From: Chryseobacterium sp. CY350 | Lineage (GTDB): Bacteria; Bacteroidota; Bacteroidia; Flavobacteriales; Weeksellaceae | Length of the DNA: 64,000 nucleotides | NCBI RefSeq assembly: GCF_027945075.1 | Contig: NZ_CP116034.1 | Coordinates: 3,782,001-3,846,000 of the forward strand | Reading direction: 5' to 3' | Shown: positions 8,882-16,468 of the stretch, one piece after another | Layout: every line of letters begins with the position of its first letter | Numbering within the stretch: the first letter of the stretch is position 1 | The notes under the pieces: model-generated | What the model saw: only the letters and a program-made list of their open reading frames with translations | What the model was told of the DNA's origin: nothing | Databases searched by the model: none | Made by a program: the position numbers and the translations under genes

Positions 8882-8911
8882 GACTTGGTAAACCACAGTT
8901 TTCACTTGGTG
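8882..8911 (+). promoter_or_regulatory. Direct-repeat operator, box C, before the sensor kinase
   Basis: ACTTGGTAA at 8882-8890 and ACTTGGTGA at 8903-8911 repeat box B almost base for base with the same 21 bp period. It ends just before a TTTG (8918-8921) and TATCTTTG (8942-8949) promoter of the kinase gene, suggesting autoregulation of the two-component system. Confidence 0.7.
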
Positions 8912-8953
8912 AATAGTTTTTGGAAGAAGTATATATATGTATATCTTTGTTTT

Positions 8954-10720
8954 ATGAATTTGATTCGGTTTTTTGCGTTTATTTTTATCCTTTTTGTGAA
9001 TAGCATTTATTCGCAAAGTAAAGCAACGCAGGAAGTTGTTGCCGAAACTTCAAAACTTAGAAAAGCGGTAGATACTAAAAATGAAGCTGCTGAAGCCGAG
9101 TCGTACTACAATATTGGAGAGACTTTTTATAACAACGGCAACTTCCCGAAAAGTGAAGAGTATTTTATTAAATCTAAAAATATTTACGAGAAACTAAACG
9201 ATAAACAAAATCTTGAAAAGGTAACGAGAAAGCTGGCGCAGTCGCAGGAAAATCAGAATAAACTCAAATCGGCACTTACCAATTATGAATCTGCTTCAAA
9301 AGTTGGCTATACCCAAAGCAGCAGAGCTATCAACTCTAATGATGTTTCCAGATTGGCAACACCTTCCGCAGCAAAAAAGACTGAGGCTATTCAGAATAAT
9401 ATAAAAATCAGCGAAAAAGATAATAACAAAGAAGATCTTGCGGCAAGCTACAGCCAAATGGCAGACGTTAATATAGAGCAGAATAACATTCCAAAAGCAG
9501 AAGAAAATCTTAATAATGCTTACAAAATATCTGTGAAAGAAGCTCCGCAACAAGCATTGGCAATCAATCAAAAACTCACTGATTTTTATATTGATAACAA
9601 AAATTTTGATAAAGCGATTGAAGCTAAAAAGGAAATATTAAAAGAAGATTTCGTTAAGGATAATTCTCAGAAAAAAGTAGAGCAAATTCAGGAACTTGCA
9701 GATATTTACATCAAAAAAAATGATCCTGAAGGAGCCATTGTTTTACTGAAAAATGCATACGATATCGCTCTCAACAAAGGTCATACTCTAGAAGCCCAAA
9801 AAAGCGTACAAAAACTAGACAGCCTGTATACAATCTCTGAAAATACCGAAGCTTCCGTACGATTGTACCGTGATTTTTTAGGTAAAATTCCCGATCTGGT
9901 TTCCAAAGACCGAAGTCTGGTAGACAATAAAATTCTGGAAGATACCGAACAGAGAATTTCGCAGCTGGAAAGGGAAAAAAAACTGAAAGATGAGCTTATC
10001 CGTAAGAAAAATATCTTTAATTACAGTTTAATATTTGCCGTTTTCGTTCTCGTAGGAATGATGTTTTTTATTATCAGGACATTAAAGAAAGTTCAGATTA
10101 AAAATAAAAAAATTGCACTTCAATCGTTGAGACGAGAAATGAATCCCCATTTTATTTTCAATAGTTTAAATTCTGTAAATCAATTTATTGCAACTAATAA
10201 TGAATTGGAAGCGAATCAATATCTAACTAAATTTTCAAAATTAATGCGTGGCGTCATGGAAAATTCTGCCGAAGATTTTATTCCGTTTCAGCAGGAAATA
10301 GATTTACTTCAGAATTATCTGGCGCTAGAAAAAACACGTTTTGCAGATAAATTTGATTATGAAATTATCGTCGACGAAGATGTAAACCAACAGAATCTAC
10401 AAATTCCAGGAATGATGATTCAGCCTTTTTTAGAAAATGCAATTTGGCACGGTTTGCGGTACAAAACTGAAAAAGGATTTCTGAAACTCAGTTTTAAAAA
10501 AGAAAATCAGCAGTTAAAAATAGAGATAAAAGATAACGGTATTGGTATCGAAGACAGCAAAAAGCAGAAAACCATGCATCAGAAAAACAGAGAAGGTAGA
10601 GGGATGAAAAACACGCTTGAAAGAATACGTCTTCTCAATGATTTGTACAGAAAAAATATCGTTTGCTCTGTAAAAGACTCTCCGGATGGAGTTCTCGTTC
10701 AAATTTTAATGAATTTTTAA
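8954..10720 (+). CDS. TPR-containing sensor histidine kinase, LytS/His_kinase type
   Basis: From the ATG at 8954 (588 aa): signal peptide (MNLIRFFAFIFILFVNSIYSQ), periplasmic TPR repeats rich in paired helices (about residues 30-330), a coiled coil, one membrane segment (YSLIFAVFVLVGMMFFIIRTL), then the His_kinase domain with the phosphoacceptor in REMNPHFIFNSLNSV and a HATPase with DNGIGI and GRGMKNTLERI. The pattern is that of Bacteroidota LytS-like kinases. The -7 element ends only 4 bp before the ATG, so the mRNA may be leaderless. It is paired with the LytTR regulator 35 bp downstream. Upstream in-frame starts (8885) would place the operator inside the gene and are rejected. Confidence 0.9.
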   Translation: MNLIRFFAFIFILFVNSIYSQSKATQEVVAETSKLRKAVDTKNEAAEAESYYNIGETFYNNGNFPKSEEYFIKSKNIYEKLNDKQNLEKVTRKLAQSQENQNKLKSALTNYESASKVGYTQSSRAINSNDVSRLATPSAAKKTEAIQNNIKISEKDNNKEDLAASYSQMADVNIEQNNIPKAEENLNNAYKISVKEAPQQALAINQKLTDFYIDNKNFDKAIEAKKEILKEDFVKDNSQKKVEQIQELADIYIKKNDPEGAIVLLKNAYDIALNKGHTLEAQKSVQKLDSLYTISENTEASVRLYRDFLGKIPDLVSKDRSLVDNKILEDTEQRISQLEREKKLKDELIRKKNIFNYSLIFAVFVLVGMMFFIIRTLKKVQIKNKKIALQSLRREMNPHFIFNSLNSVNQFIATNNELEANQYLTKFSKLMRGVMENSAEDFIPFQQEIDLLQNYLALEKTRFADKFDYEIIVDEDVNQQNLQIPGMMIQPFLENAIWHGLRYKTEKGFLKLSFKKENQQLKIEIKDNGIGIEDSKKQKTMHQKNREGRGMKNTLERIRLLNDLYRKNIVCSVKDSPDGVLVQILMNF

Positions 10721-10755
10721 AAGTAAAACATGATCATTAATCTAAACCTGAAAAC

Positions 10756-11490
10756 ATGAAAATAAAATCTGTCATTATAGACGATGAAAAAATTGCAAGG
10801 GATGTTCTCAGGAATTATCTCACAAAATATTGTCCACAGATTGAGATTTTGGGTGAAGCAGAAAACATAAAACAAGCCGTACCTTTAATCGAGGAAAAAA
10901 AACCGCAACTGCTTTTTCTGGATGTAGAAATGCCTTTCGGAAATGCGTTTGATGTGCTAGAAGCAACAAGTGAATTTTCTTACGAAACTATTTTTGTCAC
11001 TGCGTTTTCGCAATATTCTCTTCAGGCTTTAAACAAATCTGCAAGCTATTATATTTTGAAACCAATAGATATTCAGGAACTTATACTGGCGGTAAATAAA
11101 GTTGCAGAAAGTTTGGAAAAGAATGAAGACATCAACCGAACCAAAATTTTACTGGAAAATTTAAAGTTAAAACCGGAAAAACAACAATTGATTTTGCCAA
11201 CTCTTCAGGGTTTTGATGTTGTAAAAACAGAAGATATTGTAAGACTTCAGGCAGATGGAAATTTCACGCAGGTCTATCTCACAGACGGATCGAAAAAGAT
11301 GGTCTGTAGATTTCTTAAACATTTTGATGATTTGCTGGAAACTCCTTTTGTAAGAGTTCACCGTTCTCATATCATCAACGCCAGTTTTGTAAAGTCATAC
11401 CATAAAAATGGTACAGCAACTTTATCTGATCATACCGAAATTGAAGTTTCAGGCAGTTTTAAAGATAATTTTCTTAAGGTTTTCTCATAA
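10756..11490 (+). CDS. LytTR family response regulator
   Basis: Cognate regulator of the upstream kinase, 244 aa. Receiver domain at residues 1-120 with the acidic pair DD (9-10), phosphoacceptor D56 in LLFLDVEMP, T in FVTAFS and K in ILKP. A LytTR DNA-binding domain covers about 140-244 (VRLQADGNFTQVYLTDG, RVHRSHIINASFV). LytTR proteins contact direct repeats about two turns apart, which matches the three 21 bp-spaced boxes at 7211, 8261 and 8882, its predicted targets. Confidence 0.93.
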   Translation: MKIKSVIIDDEKIARDVLRNYLTKYCPQIEILGEAENIKQAVPLIEEKKPQLLFLDVEMPFGNAFDVLEATSEFSYETIFVTAFSQYSLQALNKSASYYILKPIDIQELILAVNKVAESLEKNEDINRTKILLENLKLKPEKQQLILPTLQGFDVVKTEDIVRLQADGNFTQVYLTDGSKKMVCRFLKHFDDLLETPFVRVHRSHIINASFVKSYHKNGTATLSDHTEIEVSGSFKDNFLKVFS

Positions 11491-11597
11491 AGTGAAGCTT
11501 AGAAATGACAAGTTTTGATTTCGTAAAAATCTTAATTGTTATATTAAACTACATAGGCATCATTTTTGAATTTTTAATTTAACAATAGTAATTTATT

Positions 11598-12137
11598 ATG
11601 AAAACTTTTCAAAAAATAGCCATTCCGCTTTCTTTAGGTATTTTCGGACTACTGGTTCTTAGTTCTTGCTCGGTAGGAATTACAAAAGGCGCAACTGCCG
11701 TAAAAAATTTCGATTCTGATAAATATCTGGGTAAATGGTATGAGATTGCACGTTTCGACTATAAATTTGAGAGAAATCTTGACAATGTGACCGCCGATTA
11801 TTCGCTAAATCCAGACGGAAGCATTAAAGTTCAAAACAGAGGTTACAATTATGTTAAAAAAGAATGGAAAGAATCTATAGGTGAGGCGAAATTTGTGAAT
11901 GAAAAAACGGAAGCAAGACTGAAAGTGTCGTTTTTTAAACCGATCTGGGCAGGTTATAATGTAATTGATATTGATGATAATTATCAAAATGCATTAGTGG
12001 TAGGGAACAGTACAAAATACATTTGGATCTTGTCGAGAAACAAAGAAATTCCAAAAAGCATCAGAGAAAGATTTTTAGCAAAAGCTCAGAAATTGGGTTA
12101 TAAAACAGAAGATCTGATTTGGGTAAAACATAATTAA
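11598..12137 (+). CDS. Lipocalin family lipoprotein (Blc-like)
   Basis: Protein of 179 aa with a lipoprotein signal (lipobox LLVLSSC, cysteine near residue 25) and a bacterial lipocalin barrel. The hallmark GKWYEIARFDYKFER near the N-terminus is followed by NVTADYSL, and the C-terminal part has YIWILSRNKEIP. Blc-type proteins sit on a membrane and bind fatty acids or lysophospholipids. It stands alone, 107 bp after the response regulator and followed by a strong terminator. A role in envelope lipid repair is inferred from the family. Confidence 0.9.
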   Translation: MKTFQKIAIPLSLGIFGLLVLSSCSVGITKGATAVKNFDSDKYLGKWYEIARFDYKFERNLDNVTADYSLNPDGSIKVQNRGYNYVKKEWKESIGEAKFVNEKTEARLKVSFFKPIWAGYNVIDIDDNYQNALVVGNSTKYIWILSRNKEIPKSIRERFLAKAQKLGYKTEDLIWVKHN

Positions 12138-12167
12138 TCATCATTGCGAATAATGAAATGAATATTC

Positions 12168-12206
12168 AAACCTAACAGATGTCTAAGATTTGTTAGGTTT
12201 TTTTTT
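12168..12206 (+). terminator. Terminator between lipocalin and next gene
   Basis: AAACCTAACA and TGTTAGGTTT form a perfect 10 bp stem around a 13-base loop, followed by T9. The genes on either side converge. Confidence 0.8.
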
Positions 12207-12215
12207 GTCCAAATC

Positions 12216-12692
12216 TTAATTCAAATTTTTATATTCTTTCCATTCCTGAAAACGATGATCAATTATTTGTTTCATCACATCATAATTTTCATAAGTATCT
12301 TCAATATGATAAAATGTTTCATACTCATAATCGTTTTCCTCGGCGATGCTGTCAAAAATATTAATGTAATCTGTAGCAAATGAACTGAATTTATCACTGA
12401 AATCTGTCTCGTCTACGTAATAATCTTTTGCAAAAGCATTTCCCATTTCGATGAGATCATACTCGGAAAATTTTCCGTCTAATGCATCAATGACAAAATC
12501 GGCTCCGGTTATTTCGCGTCTCTTGAGGCTTTCACATTCATTTTGGTGGTCTTCCATTAATTCTTCAGAGTGAAAATTATTAGTAACGCACCAATTAATA
12601 AACATTCCTGTGTGGGTTGCTCCATTTTTTTTGTCTAATTCTGCGGGAAAATCTCCGCTGTAATGCCATGACGCATCATCATATTTTGTCAT
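12216..12692 (-). CDS. DUF7832-like conserved protein
   Basis: Acidic soluble protein of 158 aa. The opening MTKYDDASWHYSGDFP, the THTGMFINWCVTNNF segment and the later SLKRREITGADFVIDALDGKFSE are characteristic of a family known from many bacteria that I recall as DUF7832. No signal peptide, membrane segment or catalytic motif is visible. Relatives often occur as single genes and their role is unknown. Family naming is from memory. Confidence 0.65.
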   Translation of the reverse strand: MTKYDDASWHYSGDFPAELDKKNGATHTGMFINWCVTNNFHSEELMEDHQNECESLKRREITGADFVIDALDGKFSEYDLIEMGNAFAKDYYVDETDFSDKFSSFATDYINIFDSIAEENDYEYETFYHIEDTYENYDVMKQIIDHRFQEWKEYKNLN

Positions 12693-12805
12693 ACTATTCT
12701 AGATAATTTCTGCCAGTTGAAACCAAAGATAATAAAATTCATTTTCTTTTGTTCACTACATAGATTTTCACGTCATTTGTAATGAAATTTTTTCAAATTT
12801 AAACT

Positions 12806-14056
12806 ATGCAAAATGCAGTCCTTATAACCATTGGTGACGAGATTTTATCAGGAAATACCGTTGATACCAATTCGAATTTTATTGCTACCGAACTCAAAAA
12901 CATAGGAGTTAAAGTCGTTCAGATTTTCACTATTTCAGATGATATTGAAACTATTAAAAATACCTTAAAATCTGCCTTTGAAATCGGAGATTTAGTCATC
13001 ACAACCGGAGGTTTGGGGCCAACGAGAGATGATAAAACAAAGAAAGCACTTGCTGAATTTTTTCATGATGAAATTGCTTTGGATGAAGTCACTTTCGAAC
13101 ATTTGAAAGGTTATATGGAAAGGCGTGGACGAACAGAAATTTTAGAAAGAAACCGCGAACAGGCTTTTGTGCCTACAAAATCTACCGTTTTTCAAAATCA
13201 TTACGGTACTGCACCTTGTATGATGATGGAAGAAAACGGAAAACTGTCGTTCAGCCTGCCCGGAGTTCCATATGAAGTAAAACCTTTGATTAAAGATCAA
13301 ATTGTTCCTTATTTAAAAGAGAAATTTAGTCTGAATTATATTTCTACAAGAATTGTTTCTGTCGTAGGAATTCCCGAAAGTATTTTGGCTGATCAAATTG
13401 AAGATTGGGAACTGGCGCTGCCCGAAAATCTCGCCTTATCATATCTTCCTGTCGGAACGAGAGTAAAATTAAGATTGACCGCAACAGGAACTGATGAAGA
13501 CAAATTATTAATTCAGCTGGATGACGAAATTCAAAAGTTATTCCCGATTATTGGTGAGAATATTATTGCAACTTCAGAAGATAAAATCGAGAAGATTCTA
13601 GGTGAAATTTTGATCCAGCAAAAAATGACTGTCTCAACAGCCGAAAGTTGTACAGGCGGAGAATTGTCGCTCTTGATGACTTCTGTCCCGGGAAGCTCAA
13701 ATTATTTTATGGGAGGAATTGTGACGTATGCAACACAGAAAAAAATCGATCTACTTCACGTTTCAGAAGGAACTATAGAACGTTTTACGGTGGTAAGTGA
13801 AGAAGTTTCGCGCGAAATGGCTGATGGTTGTCAGAATTTATTTAAATCAGATATTTCGATCTCCACAACAGGAGTTGCCGGTCCCGGAAAAGGCGAGGAC
13901 GGAAAAGATATTGGCCTGGTTTATTATACAATTAAGGTTAAGAATCAATCTGAAACTTTTAAACTTTTTCTTCCTCATCTCGAAAGAAAAGATTTTGTGT
14001 ATTTTGTCTCACAAAAAATTATTCAGGATTTGGTAGGGATTTTAATCAGGAAATAA
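12806..14056 (+). CDS. cinA: CinA family protein (nicotinamide-nucleotide amidase)
   Basis: Two-domain protein of 416 aa. The N-terminal molybdopterin-binding-like domain (1-170) includes ITIGDEILSG and TTGGLGPTRDD and in relatives hydrolyses ADP-ribose. The C-terminal CinA domain (about 255-410) has STAESCTGGELS with its catalytic serine and the TGVAGPGKG loop; it deamidates NMN, a pyridine-nucleotide salvage step. Full length for the COG1058 family. The gene is unlinked to recA here. Confidence 0.93.
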   Translation: MQNAVLITIGDEILSGNTVDTNSNFIATELKNIGVKVVQIFTISDDIETIKNTLKSAFEIGDLVITTGGLGPTRDDKTKKALAEFFHDEIALDEVTFEHLKGYMERRGRTEILERNREQAFVPTKSTVFQNHYGTAPCMMMEENGKLSFSLPGVPYEVKPLIKDQIVPYLKEKFSLNYISTRIVSVVGIPESILADQIEDWELALPENLALSYLPVGTRVKLRLTATGTDEDKLLIQLDDEIQKLFPIIGENIIATSEDKIEKILGEILIQQKMTVSTAESCTGGELSLLMTSVPGSSNYFMGGIVTYATQKKIDLLHVSEGTIERFTVVSEEVSREMADGCQNLFKSDISISTTGVAGPGKGEDGKDIGLVYYTIKVKNQSETFKLFLPHLERKDFVYFVSQKIIQDLVGILIRK

Positions 14057-14198
14057 TTCATTTAAAACTGAAAATATTATTCTAAAAACCACTTCATTCT
14101 ATGTTGTTGTTTTCGTAAAAAGTGAATTCATAAAATAAATTAACTTTACCGTAACAAAATTTAATTTAAATATACTTATTGTATAAATTATTATCATA

Positions 14199-16253
14199 AT
14201 GAAAAAATTAACCCTTTCTTTGTTTTTATTAGCAGGAATTTGTTCGCAAAATACGCTGAACGCTCAGGCTAAATCAACAAAAACAGTATCGACTACAGAT
14301 AAAGGTTTAGACATCAGTCTGATGGATAAATCGATTCGCCCTCAAGATGATTTTTACAATTACGTGAGCGGTACCTGGATGAAAACTGCTAAAATACCTT
14401 CTGATAAACCAACTTGGGGAAGTTTCAATAAATTGGCAGACGATACAGACAACAATTCGATGACGATTTTAAATTCTCTTCTGAAAGACAAGTTTGCAGA
14501 CGGAAGTGAAGGTAAAAAAATCCAGGATCTGTATGCAACGTACATGAATATGGAGAAGAGAAATGCTGACGGAATAAAGCCTATTCAGGAAAATATCAAT
14601 AAAATTGATGCGATTAAAAATCTTAAAGATCTTCAGAATTATTTAACTTCTGTAACAAAAGAAGGCGACAACGCATTCTACAGTTGGGGAGTGTATTCTG
14701 ATCTTAAAGATTCTAATATGAATGCAGTCTATCTTGGTGATGCATCTTTGGGAATGGGAAGAGATTATTACCAAAAAGTAGATGTGAAAAACACTGAAGC
14801 GCTTGCAGAATACCAAAAGTATGTGGCTTCTATGCTGAAAGAATTAGGATACAAAAATGCTGATGAAGCTGCAAAAGGAGTCGTAGATTACGAAAAAAAT
14901 ATTGCTAAAAATTTACTTACCAACGAGCAGAGTAGAGACAATACTTTACAGTACAACCCAAAAACGATTGCCGAACTTTCTTCTTTGGTAAAAAACGTAG
15001 ATCTAGCTTCTTATCTTAAAAAAGTAGGCGTAGATACAAACAGAGTAATCATCGGTGAAATAGGATATTACAAAAACTTTGATCAGTTGGTGAATGAAAA
15101 GAATGTTCCGGTAATTAAAGATTATCTTAAGTTTCACATGATCAATGGTGGAGCTTCTTATTTAAGTGAAAAATTGGGAGATACTAAATTTGCTTTTTAT
15201 GGTAAATATTTAAGAGGTCAGCAGGAGCAGAGAGCTTTAAACAAAAGAGGTTATGAGTTGATCAACGGTTCTTTGGGTGAAGCATTCGGTAAGCTGTATG
15301 TTGAAAAATATTTCCCGGCTGAAGCAAAAGCTCAGATGGTAGAACTGATTGATTATTTAAAGAAAAGTTTTGGCGTTCATATCAATAATTTAGCGTGGAT
15401 GTCTTCTACTACGAAGGAAAAAGCAATGCAGAAATTAAATAAATTTACTGTAAAAGTTGCTTATCCTGATACTTGGAAAGATTATTCTAAATTAAATATC
15501 ACGCCGGAATCTAAAGGTGGAAATTTATATTCAAATCTTCAGAATATTGCAGAATGGCAGTACAATAAAGATTTAGCCAAAATCGGAAAACCTGTAGATA
15601 AAACAGAATGGGGAATGACGCCTCAGACGGTAAATGCATATTACAATCCGGTATACAATGAGATTGTTTTCCCTGCTGCAATTCTTCAGCCGCCTTTCTT
15701 TAATCCTAAAGCTGATGCTGCTGTTAATTTTGGTGGAATTGGTGCAGTTATCGGTCACGAGATCAGCCACGGTTTTGATGATTCTGGTGCACAGTTTGAC
15801 GCAGAAGGAAACTTAGTAGATTGGTGGACTCCTGAAGATAAAGCCAACTTTGAAAAAGCAACAAAAGCTTTGGCTGCACAATACGACAAATATGAGCCTG
15901 TAAAAGGAACTTTTGTGAACGGAACTTTCACAAACGGTGAAAATATTGCAGATTTAGGTGGTGTAAATATCGCTTACGATGCGTTACAAATGTATTTGAA
16001 AGATAAAGGAAATCCTGGTGTAATCAGCGGTTATACTCAGGACCAGAGATTTTTCCTAAGCTGGGCAACCGTTTGGAGAACTTTATCGAGTGAGAAATAT
16101 ATGGTAAACCAAGTAAAAACAGATCCGCACTCTCCTGGATATTTCAGAAGTTTCGGTCCGTTGACAAACGTTGATGCTTTCTACAAAGCATTTGATGTAA
16201 AACCTGGTGACAAATTATACAAGAAACCGGAAGACAGAATTAAAATCTGGTAA
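14199..16253 (+). CDS. M13 family zinc metallopeptidase (PepO/neprilysin-like), signal peptide I type
   Basis: Exported peptidase of 684 aa. Signal peptide of residues 1-24 (ending NAQA). The M13 N-terminal domain opens with SIRPQDDFYNYVSGTWM, and the catalytic domain has NAYYNP, the zinc motif HEISH (in VIGHEISHGFDDSG, about residue 520) and the third ligand ENIADLGG. The end (PGDKLYKKPEDRIKIW) is the intact family C-terminus. It would degrade oligopeptides in the periplasm or outside. A paralogue of similar length and the same order lies 215 bp downstream. Confidence 0.95.
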   Translation: MKKLTLSLFLLAGICSQNTLNAQAKSTKTVSTTDKGLDISLMDKSIRPQDDFYNYVSGTWMKTAKIPSDKPTWGSFNKLADDTDNNSMTILNSLLKDKFADGSEGKKIQDLYATYMNMEKRNADGIKPIQENINKIDAIKNLKDLQNYLTSVTKEGDNAFYSWGVYSDLKDSNMNAVYLGDASLGMGRDYYQKVDVKNTEALAEYQKYVASMLKELGYKNADEAAKGVVDYEKNIAKNLLTNEQSRDNTLQYNPKTIAELSSLVKNVDLASYLKKVGVDTNRVIIGEIGYYKNFDQLVNEKNVPVIKDYLKFHMINGGASYLSEKLGDTKFAFYGKYLRGQQEQRALNKRGYELINGSLGEAFGKLYVEKYFPAEAKAQMVELIDYLKKSFGVHINNLAWMSSTTKEKAMQKLNKFTVKVAYPDTWKDYSKLNITPESKGGNLYSNLQNIAEWQYNKDLAKIGKPVDKTEWGMTPQTVNAYYNPVYNEIVFPAAILQPPFFNPKADAAVNFGGIGAVIGHEISHGFDDSGAQFDAEGNLVDWWTPEDKANFEKATKALAAQYDKYEPVKGTFVNGTFTNGENIADLGGVNIAYDALQMYLKDKGNPGVISGYTQDQRFFLSWATVWRTLSSEKYMVNQVKTDPHSPGYFRSFGPLTNVDAFYKAFDVKPGDKLYKKPEDRIKIW

Positions 16254-16272
16254 TCAATAAACAATATATCGA

Positions 16273-16298
16273 AACCGCTCAGCTATGAGCGGTTTTTT
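16273..16298 (+). terminator. Terminator after first M13 gene
   Basis: AACCGCTCA-GCTA-TGAGCGGTT hairpin followed by T7, 20 bp after the stop codon. The next 160 bp contain a short GGGTTTTAGCCC motif and the second M13 promoter region. Confidence 0.85.
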
Positions 16299-16468
16299 TA
16301 TTCAGTAGGAATGGGTTTTAGCCCGTTTTTTTAACGAAAATATTCAAATGGCCTAAGCCAAATTTACGTTTTCTTGTTAATGATTAAGGATAATGAAAAT
16401 AGTAGCAAAAACAATTTAACATAATTTCTTATATTTGATCAAACTGATTACAATTCAAAATTAATTCA

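Noticed and set aside
16305..16345. GGGTTTTAGCCC motif as a second terminator or operator
   Set aside because: The stem is only three pairs long; it is more likely part of a common intergenic repeat.
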